This document shows, piece after piece, positions 1-4,709 of a stretch of DNA of 6,730 bases. This DNA comes from Oscillospiraceae bacterium (GTDB lineage: Bacteria > Bacillota > Clostridia > Oscillospirales > Ruminococcaceae). Each line of letters starts with the position of its first letter. The first letter of the stretch is position 1. The position numbers were made by a program, and so were the translations under genes. The stretch is from assembly GCA_003508605.1 (NCBI GenBank), contig DNUB01000099.1, positions 1 to 6,730 on the forward strand, read 5' to 3'. Under the pieces are notes generated by a model, which ran no database searches, was not told the DNA's origin, and saw nothing but the letters and a program-made list of their open reading frames with translations.

Positions 1-19
1 GGCGTTGCCCCTCATTGAA
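1..19 (+). repeat. Partial copy of a short degenerate direct repeat, left edge
   Basis: The first 19 bases, GGCGTTGCCCCTCATTGAA, match positions 4676-4694 (GGCATTGTCTCTTATTGAA) at 15 of 19 bases, and every difference is a transition. A third related copy lies at 4430-4457. Here the motif sits about 45 nt before the GTG start of the first potassium gene; at 4666-4695 it runs into the ribosome binding site of the amylase gene. The part matching the ATAAATTCGGGG half of the other copies would lie off the window. With only 19 bases, chance similarity is possible. Confidence 0.35.
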
Positions 20-50
20 TTATTCGAAACAAAATACAATAAATAACTTG

Positions 51-65
51 AAAGGCAAAAAAGTG
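51..65 (+). promoter_or_regulatory. Ribosome binding site and GTG start of first TrkA-type gene
   Basis: AAAGG at 51-55 is followed by a 7-nt A-rich spacer and GTG at 63-65. This decides the start: the reading frame is open upstream to a TTG at 15, and another TTG lies at 48, but neither has a ribosome binding site, and the protein family normally begins two to six residues before the Rossmann glycine motif, as it does from GTG 63. Confidence 0.7.
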
Positions 66-683
66 AATATACTGATAGTTGGCTGCACCCGTGTCGGTGC
101 GGAATTGGCAAGAGTCCTTTGTGAAAAGGGACACGACGTTTCTGTTATGGACAGAAGGGACGATGCACTCGAGCATATCTCCGAGGGCTTTACCGGGCTT
201 ACCTTTAAGGGGGTGCCCATTGACAACGACGCCCTGGTGGCTGCGGGAATAGAGGCATGCGACGTGGTGTGCGCCGTTACGGATAACGATAACGTCAATA
301 TTATGGTGGCTCAAATCGCCAAGGAGGTATATAAGATTCCGAAGGTTATGGCAGCTATAGAGGACGTGGAAAAAGAGGATATGTTTCAGAAATACGGCCT
401 TAATTCCATATGCCCTACCCGTCTTACCTTAGACGCCATCGTGTCCGCCATCGACGAATACGAGGGACAGACATGGGTACAGTTCGGCAACCATAGGGTC
501 AAGTTTTATTCTATGCCCGTACCCAAAGAGCTTATTGACGCAAAGTGCGTCGATATAGACTATGAGGAAAACGAGATCCTTTACGCCATAATACGGGACG
601 GCGGCAACTTTGTTTTGGTAAATAATTCCAACATTATTTTAAAGGAGGGAGACACGCTTATATTTTCCAAGCTGGTGGACTGA
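63..683 (+). CDS. trkA: TrkA/KtrA-type potassium uptake regulator, single RCK unit (first of a pair)
   Basis: A 206-residue cytosolic protein of the RCK (TrkA-N plus TrkA-C) family, which forms rings on the inner face of Trk/Ktr potassium transporters and gates them in response to nucleotide binding. From the GTG start, the first beta strand and glycine loop are at about residues 2-13 (NILIVGCTRVGA), with the acidic residue that normally contacts the ribose at D30 (VSVMD). The Rossmann domain runs to about 130, and an RCK-C domain occupies about 140-206, ending in the typical strand pattern with KEGDTLIF. The length is normal for one RCK unit, roughly half of the duplicated E. coli TrkA. Oddity: the loop reads G-C-T-R-V-G, with Thr at residue 9 where Gly is usual, so nucleotide binding may differ. 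The next gene encodes a second RCK protein, which suggests a heteromeric ring. No transporter subunit is visible; it may lie upstream of the window. The family call is firm; the exact system (Trk or Ktr) is not. Confidence 0.9.
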   Translation: MNILIVGCTRVGAELARVLCEKGHDVSVMDRRDDALEHISEGFTGLTFKGVPIDNDALVAAGIEACDVVCAVTDNDNVNIMVAQIAKEVYKIPKVMAAIEDVEKEDMFQKYGLNSICPTRLTLDAIVSAIDEYEGQTWVQFGNHRVKFYSMPVPKELIDAKCVDIDYEENEILYAIIRDGGNFVLVNNSNIILKEGDTLIFSKLVD

Positions 684-731
684 TCGCTGTGCGGCGGCTT
701 GCAGAATATTCTCAAATAAGCGTAAATCGCA

Positions 732-1391
732 ATGAAAGCAATAATCGTGGGCGGAGGCAAGGTAGGATATTATCTTGCAAAAACTCTTTTGGAAAGAAAC
801 TATGTTGTTTCCGTTATAGAAATAAAAAAGGATATCTGTCGGTATTTCGCCAACACTCTCGATGTAACGGTGGTTTTGGGCGACGGCTCTACTCCCGTAG
901 CACTGAAAAAGGCGGGAGCGGACAAGTGCGACTCCATAATTGCGGTTACCGGGGCGGACGAGGCAAATCTTATAATCTGCCAGATGGCAAAGAAAATGTT
1001 CCAGGTCAAAAAGACCATAGCCAAGGTCAACAACCCGAAAAATGTCGACACAATAAAGGCGTTGGGAGTGGATATCGCAATTTCGGGTACGGAAAACATT
1101 ATAAAGCAGATGGAGAGAGAGGTGGACAACAGCCGAATCAAGGAGCTGATGCCCATTAACAAAAAGGCGGCGGTGTTTGAGGTAATTTTGCCCGAAAACT
1201 ATGCCTACGACGGAAAAGCCATTGCGGATATCAAGCTTCCCGACGGCTGCAATATCATTTGTATTACAAGGGGTGAGGATTTCCTTATTCCGAGAGGCGG
1301 AACGAAGCTTTTAAGCAAGGATATCCTGCTGATCGTCTCCTATATTTCGGCGGCTAACGAGGTGCGCAGAATGCTGAAGCTTAAAAAATAG
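732..1391 (+). CDS. trkA: TrkA/KtrA-type potassium uptake regulator, single RCK unit (second of a pair)
   Basis: A 219-residue cytosolic RCK protein, again a TrkA-N Rossmann domain (about residues 1-130) followed by a TrkA-C domain (about 145-219). The nucleotide loop is canonical, VGGGKVGYYLA at residues 6-16, with the acidic ligand E30 at the end of the second strand (VSVIE). Conserved family segments VVLGDGS and AVTGADEANL are present. The C-terminal domain shows the usual FLIPRGGTKL segment before the final strands. It starts 48 nt after the stop of the first RCK gene. The ATG at 732 places the first strand at residue 2, as expected, but there is no good Shine-Dalgarno sequence just upstream, so translation may depend on coupling or a weak site. 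A strong terminator at 1560-1621 closes the operon. The two proteins are paralogues with similar architecture but clearly different sequence. Function as a potassium transporter gate is from family knowledge. Confidence 0.93.
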   Translation: MKAIIVGGGKVGYYLAKTLLERNYVVSVIEIKKDICRYFANTLDVTVVLGDGSTPVALKKAGADKCDSIIAVTGADEANLIICQMAKKMFQVKKTIAKVNNPKNVDTIKALGVDIAISGTENIIKQMEREVDNSRIKELMPINKKAAVFEVILPENYAYDGKAIADIKLPDGCNIICITRGEDFLIPRGGTKLLSKDILLIVSYISAANEVRRMLKLKK

Positions 1392-1505
1392 AGCTTTGAA
1401 AAGGGAAGTCTGTTTTTATGGACCTTAAGGAAGGTCTGTGCCGATTACAGCCCGATATCAGAAGGCTTGGCGGTAATTTGCCGATTTGAAAAGAATTTCA
1501 GAACC

Positions 1506-1555
1506 GACAAGAATTGAAAGTTTCTTTTTGAACTGTGAAATTTTAAATTCTTGTC
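1506..1555. repeat. Long AT-rich inverted repeat (hairpin) just before the terminator
   Basis: GACAAGAATT at 1506-1515 pairs perfectly with AATTCTTGTC at 1546-1555. After one G/A mismatch the stem continues, AAAGTTTC (1517-1524) with GAAATTTT (1537-1544), giving about 18 pairs including one G-U and a 12-nt loop. Neither strand has a U-tract after it, so it is not itself an intrinsic terminator. It lies only 4 nt from the terminator hairpin at 1560. It may be a 3'-UTR stabilising stem, part of a small RNA, or a small palindromic repeat. Confidence 0.7.
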
Positions 1556-1559
1556 TATC

Positions 1560-1621
1560 CAAGCGGGTTAGCGTTTTTGCTTTAAAAGTTAGGCAAAACC
1601 GCTAACCTGCTTGATTTTTGT
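1560..1621 (+). terminator. Intrinsic terminator of the trkA pair
   Basis: CAAGCGGGTTAGCG (1560-1573) pairs with CGCTAACCTGCTTG (1600-1613) with a single G-U; after one mismatch the stem continues TTTTGC (1575-1580) with GCAAAA (1593-1598), leaving a 12-nt loop. The stem is followed by ATTTTTGTT. About 20 pairs plus a T-rich tail on the + strand make this a strong rho-independent terminator. The minus strand lacks a U-tract, so it appears to act in one direction only, ending the operon 170-220 nt after the second RCK gene. Confidence 0.88.
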
Positions 1622-1661
1622 TATTCGTGCTGTCAGGGCAGCTGTGAAAAAAATATTTGCT

Positions 1662-1709
1662 TTTTGTAAACAATTAACAAAACCTTTCGTATAATTTGTA
1701 AATATTTAC
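1662..1709. promoter_or_regulatory. AT-rich stretch with an isolated TATAAT and two small palindromes
   Basis: TTTTGTAA (1662-1669) and TAACAAAA (1675-1682) form an imperfect inverted repeat, 7 of 8 pairs with a 5-nt spacer. TATAAT lies at 1690-1695, without a good -35 hexamer at the usual spacing: TTGTAA at 1664 would leave 20 nt. GTAAATATTTAC at 1698-1709 is a perfect 12-nt palindrome. The last resembles a catabolite-responsive element (TGTAAA..TTTAC) but has TA rather than CG at its centre. These may be regulator sites about 40-120 nt upstream of the phosphorylase promoter, or simply AT-rich upstream DNA. Confidence 0.3.
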
Positions 1710-1747
1710 CGTATTCATACTAAATTTGTAATTTGCTGTTTCCCCAC

Positions 1748-1776
1748 TTGATATTCTTTGGCTTTTTTGGTATAAT
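1748..1776 (+). promoter_or_regulatory. Sigma-A type extended -10 promoter for the phosphorylase gene
   Basis: TTGATA at 1748-1753 and TATAAT at 1771-1776 are separated by exactly 17 nt, and the -10 box is preceded by TG plus one base (1768-1770), an extended -10. This is close to the consensus for housekeeping sigma factor. Transcription would start near 1781-1785, giving a leader of about 110 nt before the ATG at 1893. Confidence 0.85.
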
Positions 1777-1845
1777 TTTAAGTAGGTATGAGACTTATGC
1801 AAAATTCACAATGTCAGTCAGCGCAAAGGCAATACGGTAAAAACA

Positions 1846-1860
1846 GGGAAACCGTTTCCC
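1846..1860. promoter_or_regulatory. Operator-like palindrome GGGAAAC-C-GTTTCCC in the leader
   Basis: A perfect 7+1+7 inverted repeat lies about 65-75 nt downstream of the predicted transcription start and 32 nt before the phosphorylase start codon. The AAACCGTTT core, with a central CG step, is the style of site bound by LacI/GalR-family regulators, which often control maltodextrin and glycogen genes in Firmicutes; it also matches 11 of 14 positions of the CcpA cre consensus in one register. As RNA it could form a 6-bp hairpin with a 3-nt loop. The regulator identity is inference. Confidence 0.45.
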
Positions 1861-1880
1861 GAAAAAAGCGAGGAAGGCAG

Positions 1881-1895
1881 GAAAGGAAAGCTATG
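1881..1895 (+). promoter_or_regulatory. Ribosome binding site fixing the phosphorylase start
   Basis: GAAAGGAAAG at 1881-1890 contains AAAGGA, 5-6 nt before ATG 1893. The frame is open 35 codons further up to ATG 1788, but that codon would sit only a few bases after the predicted transcription start, has no ribosome binding site, and would add a basic, low-complexity extension not expected in the family. Confidence 0.75.
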
Positions 1896-4292
1896 ACATC
1901 TCCGTACACATCAGAAGAAATCATTCAACAAATGAAGGGGATATTGGAGTTCGATTTCAGAACTTCCCCAAAGGAGGCCACAAACAAGCAGATCTATAAG
2001 GCTATCTCAAAAATTGTCGTTCATCACCTTAAAGAAAAACGCCATAAGTTTATGACGAAGAAAAATTCTCAGGGCAAAAAACAGGTTTATTACATCTCCA
2101 TGGAGTTCCTTATGGGACGCTCCCTTAAGACCAACCTTTACAACTTAGGCATGACCGAAGAGGTTGAAAAGGCAGTCAAGGAAACCTTTAACGTTAAATT
2201 GGACAGCATTTATGAGGAGGAGCCGGACGCAGGCTTGGGAAACGGCGGTCTCGGACGCTTGGCGGCCTGCTATATGGACGGACTTGCTACCTGTGCGCTT
2301 CCCGCAACGGGCTATTCCATTCTTTATGAGTACGGTATTTTTAAGCAGAAAATAATGGAGGGCTGGCAGACGGAGCTTCCCGACGATTGGCTGCCCGGCG
2401 GCGAGGTTTGGTTGGCTTCCGTTCCCGATCAGGCTATTCAGGTGCATTTTGACGGATATATCCAGGAAAGCTGGGCCGACGATTATCATTCCGTTAACCA
2501 CGTTAATTACACCACCGTCAATGCGGTTCCCTACGATATGTATGTCAGCGGCTATGACAGCGAGGGCGTTTCAAAGCTCCGCCTGTGGAGCGCAGAGGGT
2601 ATGAGCTTTGATATGAGCGCATTTAATAAGGGCAACTATGATGCGGCTTTGGGTGCAAGCAACATTGCCCACTCCCTAACAAAGGTGCTTTACCCCAACG
2701 ACAATCATTTGGAGGGAAAAGCCCTTCGCCTGCGCCAGCAGTATTTTATGTGCGCCGCCTCTATCGGAGACATTGTAATGCGCCATATGAATATTTACGG
2801 CACTCTTGACAATCTTCACGAAAAGGTTGCCATTCACATAAACGATACTCACCCCACCCTTGCCATTCCCGAGCTTATGCGGATTATGCTTGACGAATGC
2901 GGCTACAGCTGGTCAAAGGCTTGGCATATCGTAACCAACACCTTTGCCTACACAAACCATACCGTTATGGCGGAAGCGTTGGAGAAATGGGACGAGAATA
3001 TGCTCCGCAACATTCTCCCCCGCATTTACACAATTATCTGTGAAATTAACCGCCGCTACTGCGAGGGTCTCCGCAACCGTTTGGGCGATGAGGGCAAAAT
3101 CGCAAGAATGTCCATCGTAAGCAATAATCAGATCAAGATGGCCAACCTCTGCACCGACGCCTGCCATTCCGTAAACGGCGTTTCAAGGCTTCACAGCGAA
3201 ATCATCAAGGAAAGCGTATTTAAGGAAGAATATTCCGACAAGCCCTATAAGTTTAAAAATGTAACCAACGGCATCGCCTACAGAAGATGGCTGCTGCAGT
3301 CCAACAAGGGGCTTACCGACCTGCTTTCACAGTGCATCGGCGACGGCTTTAAAAAGAATGCGGCGGAGCTGAGCCATTTCTCTATGTTTAAGGACGACAG
3401 CGGCGTATTAAAAAAGCTTGCCGAGATAAAGAGGGACAATAAGGTTGCCTTTTGCAGCTATGTTGAAAAAACCACAGGCAGAAAGCTTAATCCCGACAGC
3501 ATTTTTGACGTTCAGGTAAAGCGTCTCCACGAGTACAAGCGTCAGCAGCTTAACGTTCTGAATATTCTTAACGATTATAACTGTCTTTTGGAAAATCCCG
3601 ACGCCGATTTTGTTCCGAAAACCTATATATTTGCTTCAAAGGCAGCTCCCGGCTACTATATGGCTAAGCAGATCATTAAGCTTATATGGTGCTTGGGCGA
3701 GGAAATCAGGCAGAATCCCAAAATCAGCGATAAGCTAAGCGTGGTATTTCTGGAGGATTACCGTGTGACACTTTCCGAAATCCTTATGCCCGCCAGTGAA
3801 ATTTCCGAGCAGATCTCCCTTGCGGGAACAGAGGCTTCGGGAACGGGCAATATGAAGCTTATGCTGAACGGTGCGGTTACCATGGGAACCTACGACGGAG
3901 CAAATGTTGAAATTTGCGAGCAGGTAGGCAGAGACAACATATTTATCTTCGGTATGAACGCCGACGAGGTCAATATCGCCAAGGGAGGCGGCTACAATCC
4001 CGAAGGTCTGTGCAACGGCGACGGACGTATTTCCGCAGCAATCAACAGAATGTACAGCGGAATCAACGGCGCAAAATTTGACGAGGTTGCAAACTCACTG
4101 AAATTTACCGATCAGTATATGGCGTTTGCCGACTTTGACAGCTACCGCAAGGCGCAGCTTGCAGCTTCCGAAAAGTATAAGGACGTATTGGGCTGGAATA
4201 AGATGTCCCTTATGAATATCGCAGGAGCGGGAGTATTCTCCGCCGACCGTGCGGTTATGGATTATGCGAGAGATATCTGGAATCTTGTCTGA
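1893..4292 (+). CDS. glgP: Glycogen/maltodextrin phosphorylase (GT35)
   Basis: A 799-residue cytosolic enzyme that cleaves terminal alpha-1,4-glucosyl units with phosphate to give glucose-1-phosphate, using pyridoxal phosphate (PLP). The length is normal for bacterial GlgP/MalP (about 800). Family landmarks run in order: YYISMEFLMGR (66-76), GLGNGGLGRLA (114-124), INDTHPTLA (from about 316), the HTVMAEALEKW segment (356-366), NVTNGIAYRRW, VQVKRLHEYKRQ (from 541), KAAPGYYMAK, and the PLP site EASGTGNMK with the Schiff-base lysine at K655, followed by LNGAVTMGTYDGANVEI. No catalytic motif is missing and no frame break is seen. A small oddity is Ala in HTVMAEAL, where many members have Pro. It has its own strong promoter and a 110-nt leader with an operator-like palindrome. 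Downstream, past a 414-nt structured gap, lies a GH13 hydrolase likely to share the substrate. Glycogen versus maltodextrin preference cannot be told from the sequence alone. Confidence 0.97.
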   Translation: MTSPYTSEEIIQQMKGILEFDFRTSPKEATNKQIYKAISKIVVHHLKEKRHKFMTKKNSQGKKQVYYISMEFLMGRSLKTNLYNLGMTEEVEKAVKETFNVKLDSIYEEEPDAGLGNGGLGRLAACYMDGLATCALPATGYSILYEYGIFKQKIMEGWQTELPDDWLPGGEVWLASVPDQAIQVHFDGYIQESWADDYHSVNHVNYTTVNAVPYDMYVSGYDSEGVSKLRLWSAEGMSFDMSAFNKGNYDAALGASNIAHSLTKVLYPNDNHLEGKALRLRQQYFMCAASIGDIVMRHMNIYGTLDNLHEKVAIHINDTHPTLAIPELMRIMLDECGYSWSKAWHIVTNTFAYTNHTVMAEALEKWDENMLRNILPRIYTIICEINRRYCEGLRNRLGDEGKIARMSIVSNNQIKMANLCTDACHSVNGVSRLHSEIIKESVFKEEYSDKPYKFKNVTNGIAYRRWLLQSNKGLTDLLSQCIGDGFKKNAAELSHFSMFKDDSGVLKKLAEIKRDNKVAFCSYVEKTTGRKLNPDSIFDVQVKRLHEYKRQQLNVLNILNDYNCLLENPDADFVPKTYIFASKAAPGYYMAKQIIKLIWCLGEEIRQNPKISDKLSVVFLEDYRVTLSEILMPASEISEQISLAGTEASGTGNMKLMLNGAVTMGTYDGANVEICEQVGRDNIFIFGMNADEVNIAKGGGYNPEGLCNGDGRISAAINRMYSGINGAKFDEVANSLKFTDQYMAFADFDSYRKAQLAASEKYKDVLGWNKMSLMNIAGAGVFSADRAVMDYARDIWNLV

Positions 4293-4344
4293 TTCGAGTT
4301 TTCCGAGATTAAAGAGCGGAAATAAAATCAAAAACGGAATGTCC

Positions 4345-4358
4345 CCGCCTTAAGGCGG
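4345..4358. repeat. Perfect 14-nt palindrome downstream of glgP
   Basis: CCGCCTTAAGGCGG is fully self-complementary. CCCCGC at 4343-4348 can instead pair with GCGGGG at 4381-4386, so two exclusive folds are possible in the glgP 3' region. There is no U-tract after it, so it is not an obvious terminator. Confidence 0.6.
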
Positions 4359-4429
4359 CAAGGGCTATGCCGAGCTTTCAGCGGGGTATATCCCTTACCG
4401 AAAACCCGGGACCGACGCCCGACGCTTTA

Positions 4430-4457
4430 ATAAATTCGGGGTGCTGCCCTTATTAAA
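4430..4457 (+). repeat. Short direct repeat, copy at 4430
   Basis: ATAAATTCGGGG at 4430-4441 is identical to 4666-4677. The following bases, TGCTGCCCTTATTAAA, resemble CATTGTCTCTTATTGAAA of the second copy, with mainly transition differences and small indels. Both copies are also preceded by ACGCTT (4422-4427 and 4649-4654), followed by a gap of different length, so the shared unit may be about 35-45 nt. Confidence 0.5.
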
Positions 4458-4497
4458 AAAACAACACCGCATAAGGTTACGGCTTTGTGCGGTGTTG
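4455..4497 (-). terminator. Intrinsic terminator acting on the minus strand
   Basis: CAACACCGCA (4462-4471) and TGCGGTGTTG (4488-4497) form a perfect 10-bp stem around a 16-nt loop, with a further short AAG/CTT pairing possible inside. A run of seven A at 4455-4461 becomes seven U directly after the stem in a minus-strand transcript; the + strand side has only CCTTAGAG. It would therefore stop transcription moving leftward toward glgP, yet no minus-strand gene is visible to its right as far as the window end. Confidence 0.75.
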
Positions 4498-4547
4498 CCT
4501 TAGAGATTTCCCGTTGAAAATCGGTATATATTCAAAATCAAATGTCA

Positions 4548-4602
4548 CCCGCCCTTTGCCGTAAGCAAAAGGCAAAGACTTCATACGGCGGCGGGTTTTG
4601 TT
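4548..4602 (+). terminator. Terminator-like structure upstream of the amylase gene
   Basis: CCCGCC (4548-4553) pairs with GGCGGG (4590-4595), followed by TTTTGTT. Inside, GCCGTA (4558-4563) can stack on the outer stem by pairing with TACGGC (4584-4589), or CTTTGCC (4554-4560) can pair with GGCAAAG (4571-4577); the two inner pairings overlap and exclude each other. It may end glgP transcription about 300 nt after its stop, or act as an attenuator in an amylase leader. The T-tract is short, so its strength is uncertain. Confidence 0.55.
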
Positions 4603-4642
4603 CAGTCTTTCGGGGGGACCCGGTCTCCCGCTGAAAGACTGA
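4602..4642. repeat. Strong hairpin in the amylase leader region
   Basis: TCAGTCTTTC (4602-4611) pairs perfectly with GAAAGACTGA (4633-4642). A second stem, GGGGGA (4613-4618) with TCTCCC (4624-4629), closes a 5-nt loop. There is no U-tract directly after it. It begins right at the T-tail of the preceding terminator-like structure and ends 64 nt before the amylase start codon. Confidence 0.7.
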
Positions 4643-4665
4643 GGGGCTTACGCTTCGGATTTTTC

Positions 4666-4695
4666 ATAAATTCGGGGCATTGTCTCTTATTGAAA
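4666..4695 (+). repeat. Short direct repeat, copy running into the amylase ribosome binding site
   Basis: It begins with ATAAATTCGGGG, as at 4430, and continues CATTGTCTCTTATTGAAA, directly abutting GGAG of the Shine-Dalgarno sequence. Positions 4676-4694 also match bases 1-19 of the window at 15 of 19, with only transitions. The position before a gene start in two of three copies hints at a leader element, but the sample is small. Confidence 0.5.
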
Positions 4696-4709
4696 GGAGC
4701 ATCTTTATG
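4693..4709 (+). promoter_or_regulatory. Ribosome binding site and ATG start of the GH13 gene
   Basis: AAAGGAG at 4693-4699 lies 7 nt before ATG 4707, an almost ideal arrangement. It fixes the start at 4707 rather than the in-frame TTG at 4680, which has no such site. Confidence 0.88.

Larger units (their letters stand above)
1392..1892. other. 500-nt intergenic region between potassium and glycogen genes
   Basis: No convincing gene. From left to right it contains a small hairpin (GACCTT-AAGG-AAGGTC, 1421-1436), an unexplained AT-rich hairpin (1506-1555), the terminator hairpin (1560-1613), an AT-rich stretch with two small palindromes and an isolated TATAAT (1662-1709), a strong promoter (1748-1776) and the phosphorylase leader with an operator-like palindrome (1846-1860). 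A 23-codon open frame beginning at ATG 1418 is possible but has no supporting features. The region 1392-1500 matches no riboswitch class I can recognise. Confidence 0.8.
4293..4706. other. 414-nt palindrome-rich intergenic region
   Basis: No convincing gene on either strand. It holds a 14-nt perfect palindrome (4345-4358), two copies of a direct repeat (4430-4457 and 4666-4695), a terminator facing the minus strand (4455-4497), a + strand terminator-like structure (4548-4602), a long hairpin (4602-4642) and the amylase ribosome binding site. CTTTCAGCGGG at 4375-4385 is the exact reverse complement of CCCGCTGAAAG at 4627-4637. I find no good -35/-10 pair for the amylase gene, so its promoter is unassigned and read-through from the phosphorylase remains possible. 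Confidence 0.8.

Noticed and set aside
15..40. TTGAAT (15-20) and TACAAT (35-40) as a promoter for the first RCK gene
   Set aside because: The spacing is only 14 nt and the boxes are imperfect; the region upstream is cut off, so the true promoter cannot be judged.
641..648. Perfect AAAGGAGG inside the 3' end of the first RCK gene
   Set aside because: There is no start codon at 5-12 nt downstream; it encodes the conserved Lys-Glu-Gly-Asp turn of the RCK-C domain, so it is most likely coincidence.
689..1159. 156-codon + strand open frame overlapping the second RCK gene
   Set aside because: A different-frame shadow of a clear RCK coding region; its translation is Arg/Gly/Lys-rich and low in hydrophobic pattern.
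1418..1489. 23-codon open frame starting at ATG 1418 after AAGGGA
   Set aside because: The spacing to the ribosome-binding-like bases is long, the peptide has no recognisable feature, and it overlaps potential stems. Not supportable as a gene.
1392..1621. Riboswitch (for example c-di-AMP type, which is linked to potassium genes)
   Set aside because: The region lies downstream, not upstream, of the potassium genes, and I see none of the conserved core sequences of known classes.
2145..2501. Minus-strand open frame of 118 codons inside glgP
   Set aside because: Antisense shadow; the + strand encodes conserved phosphorylase motifs throughout.
4514..4532. TTGAAA and TATATA/TATATT as a promoter for the GH13 gene
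   Set aside because: The hexamers are only about 5-7 nt apart, and no -35 box lies at the right distance from the TATATT.
4293..4706. CRISPR array suggested by repeated palindromes
   Set aside because: The repeats are not regularly spaced, differ from each other, and there are no cas genes.
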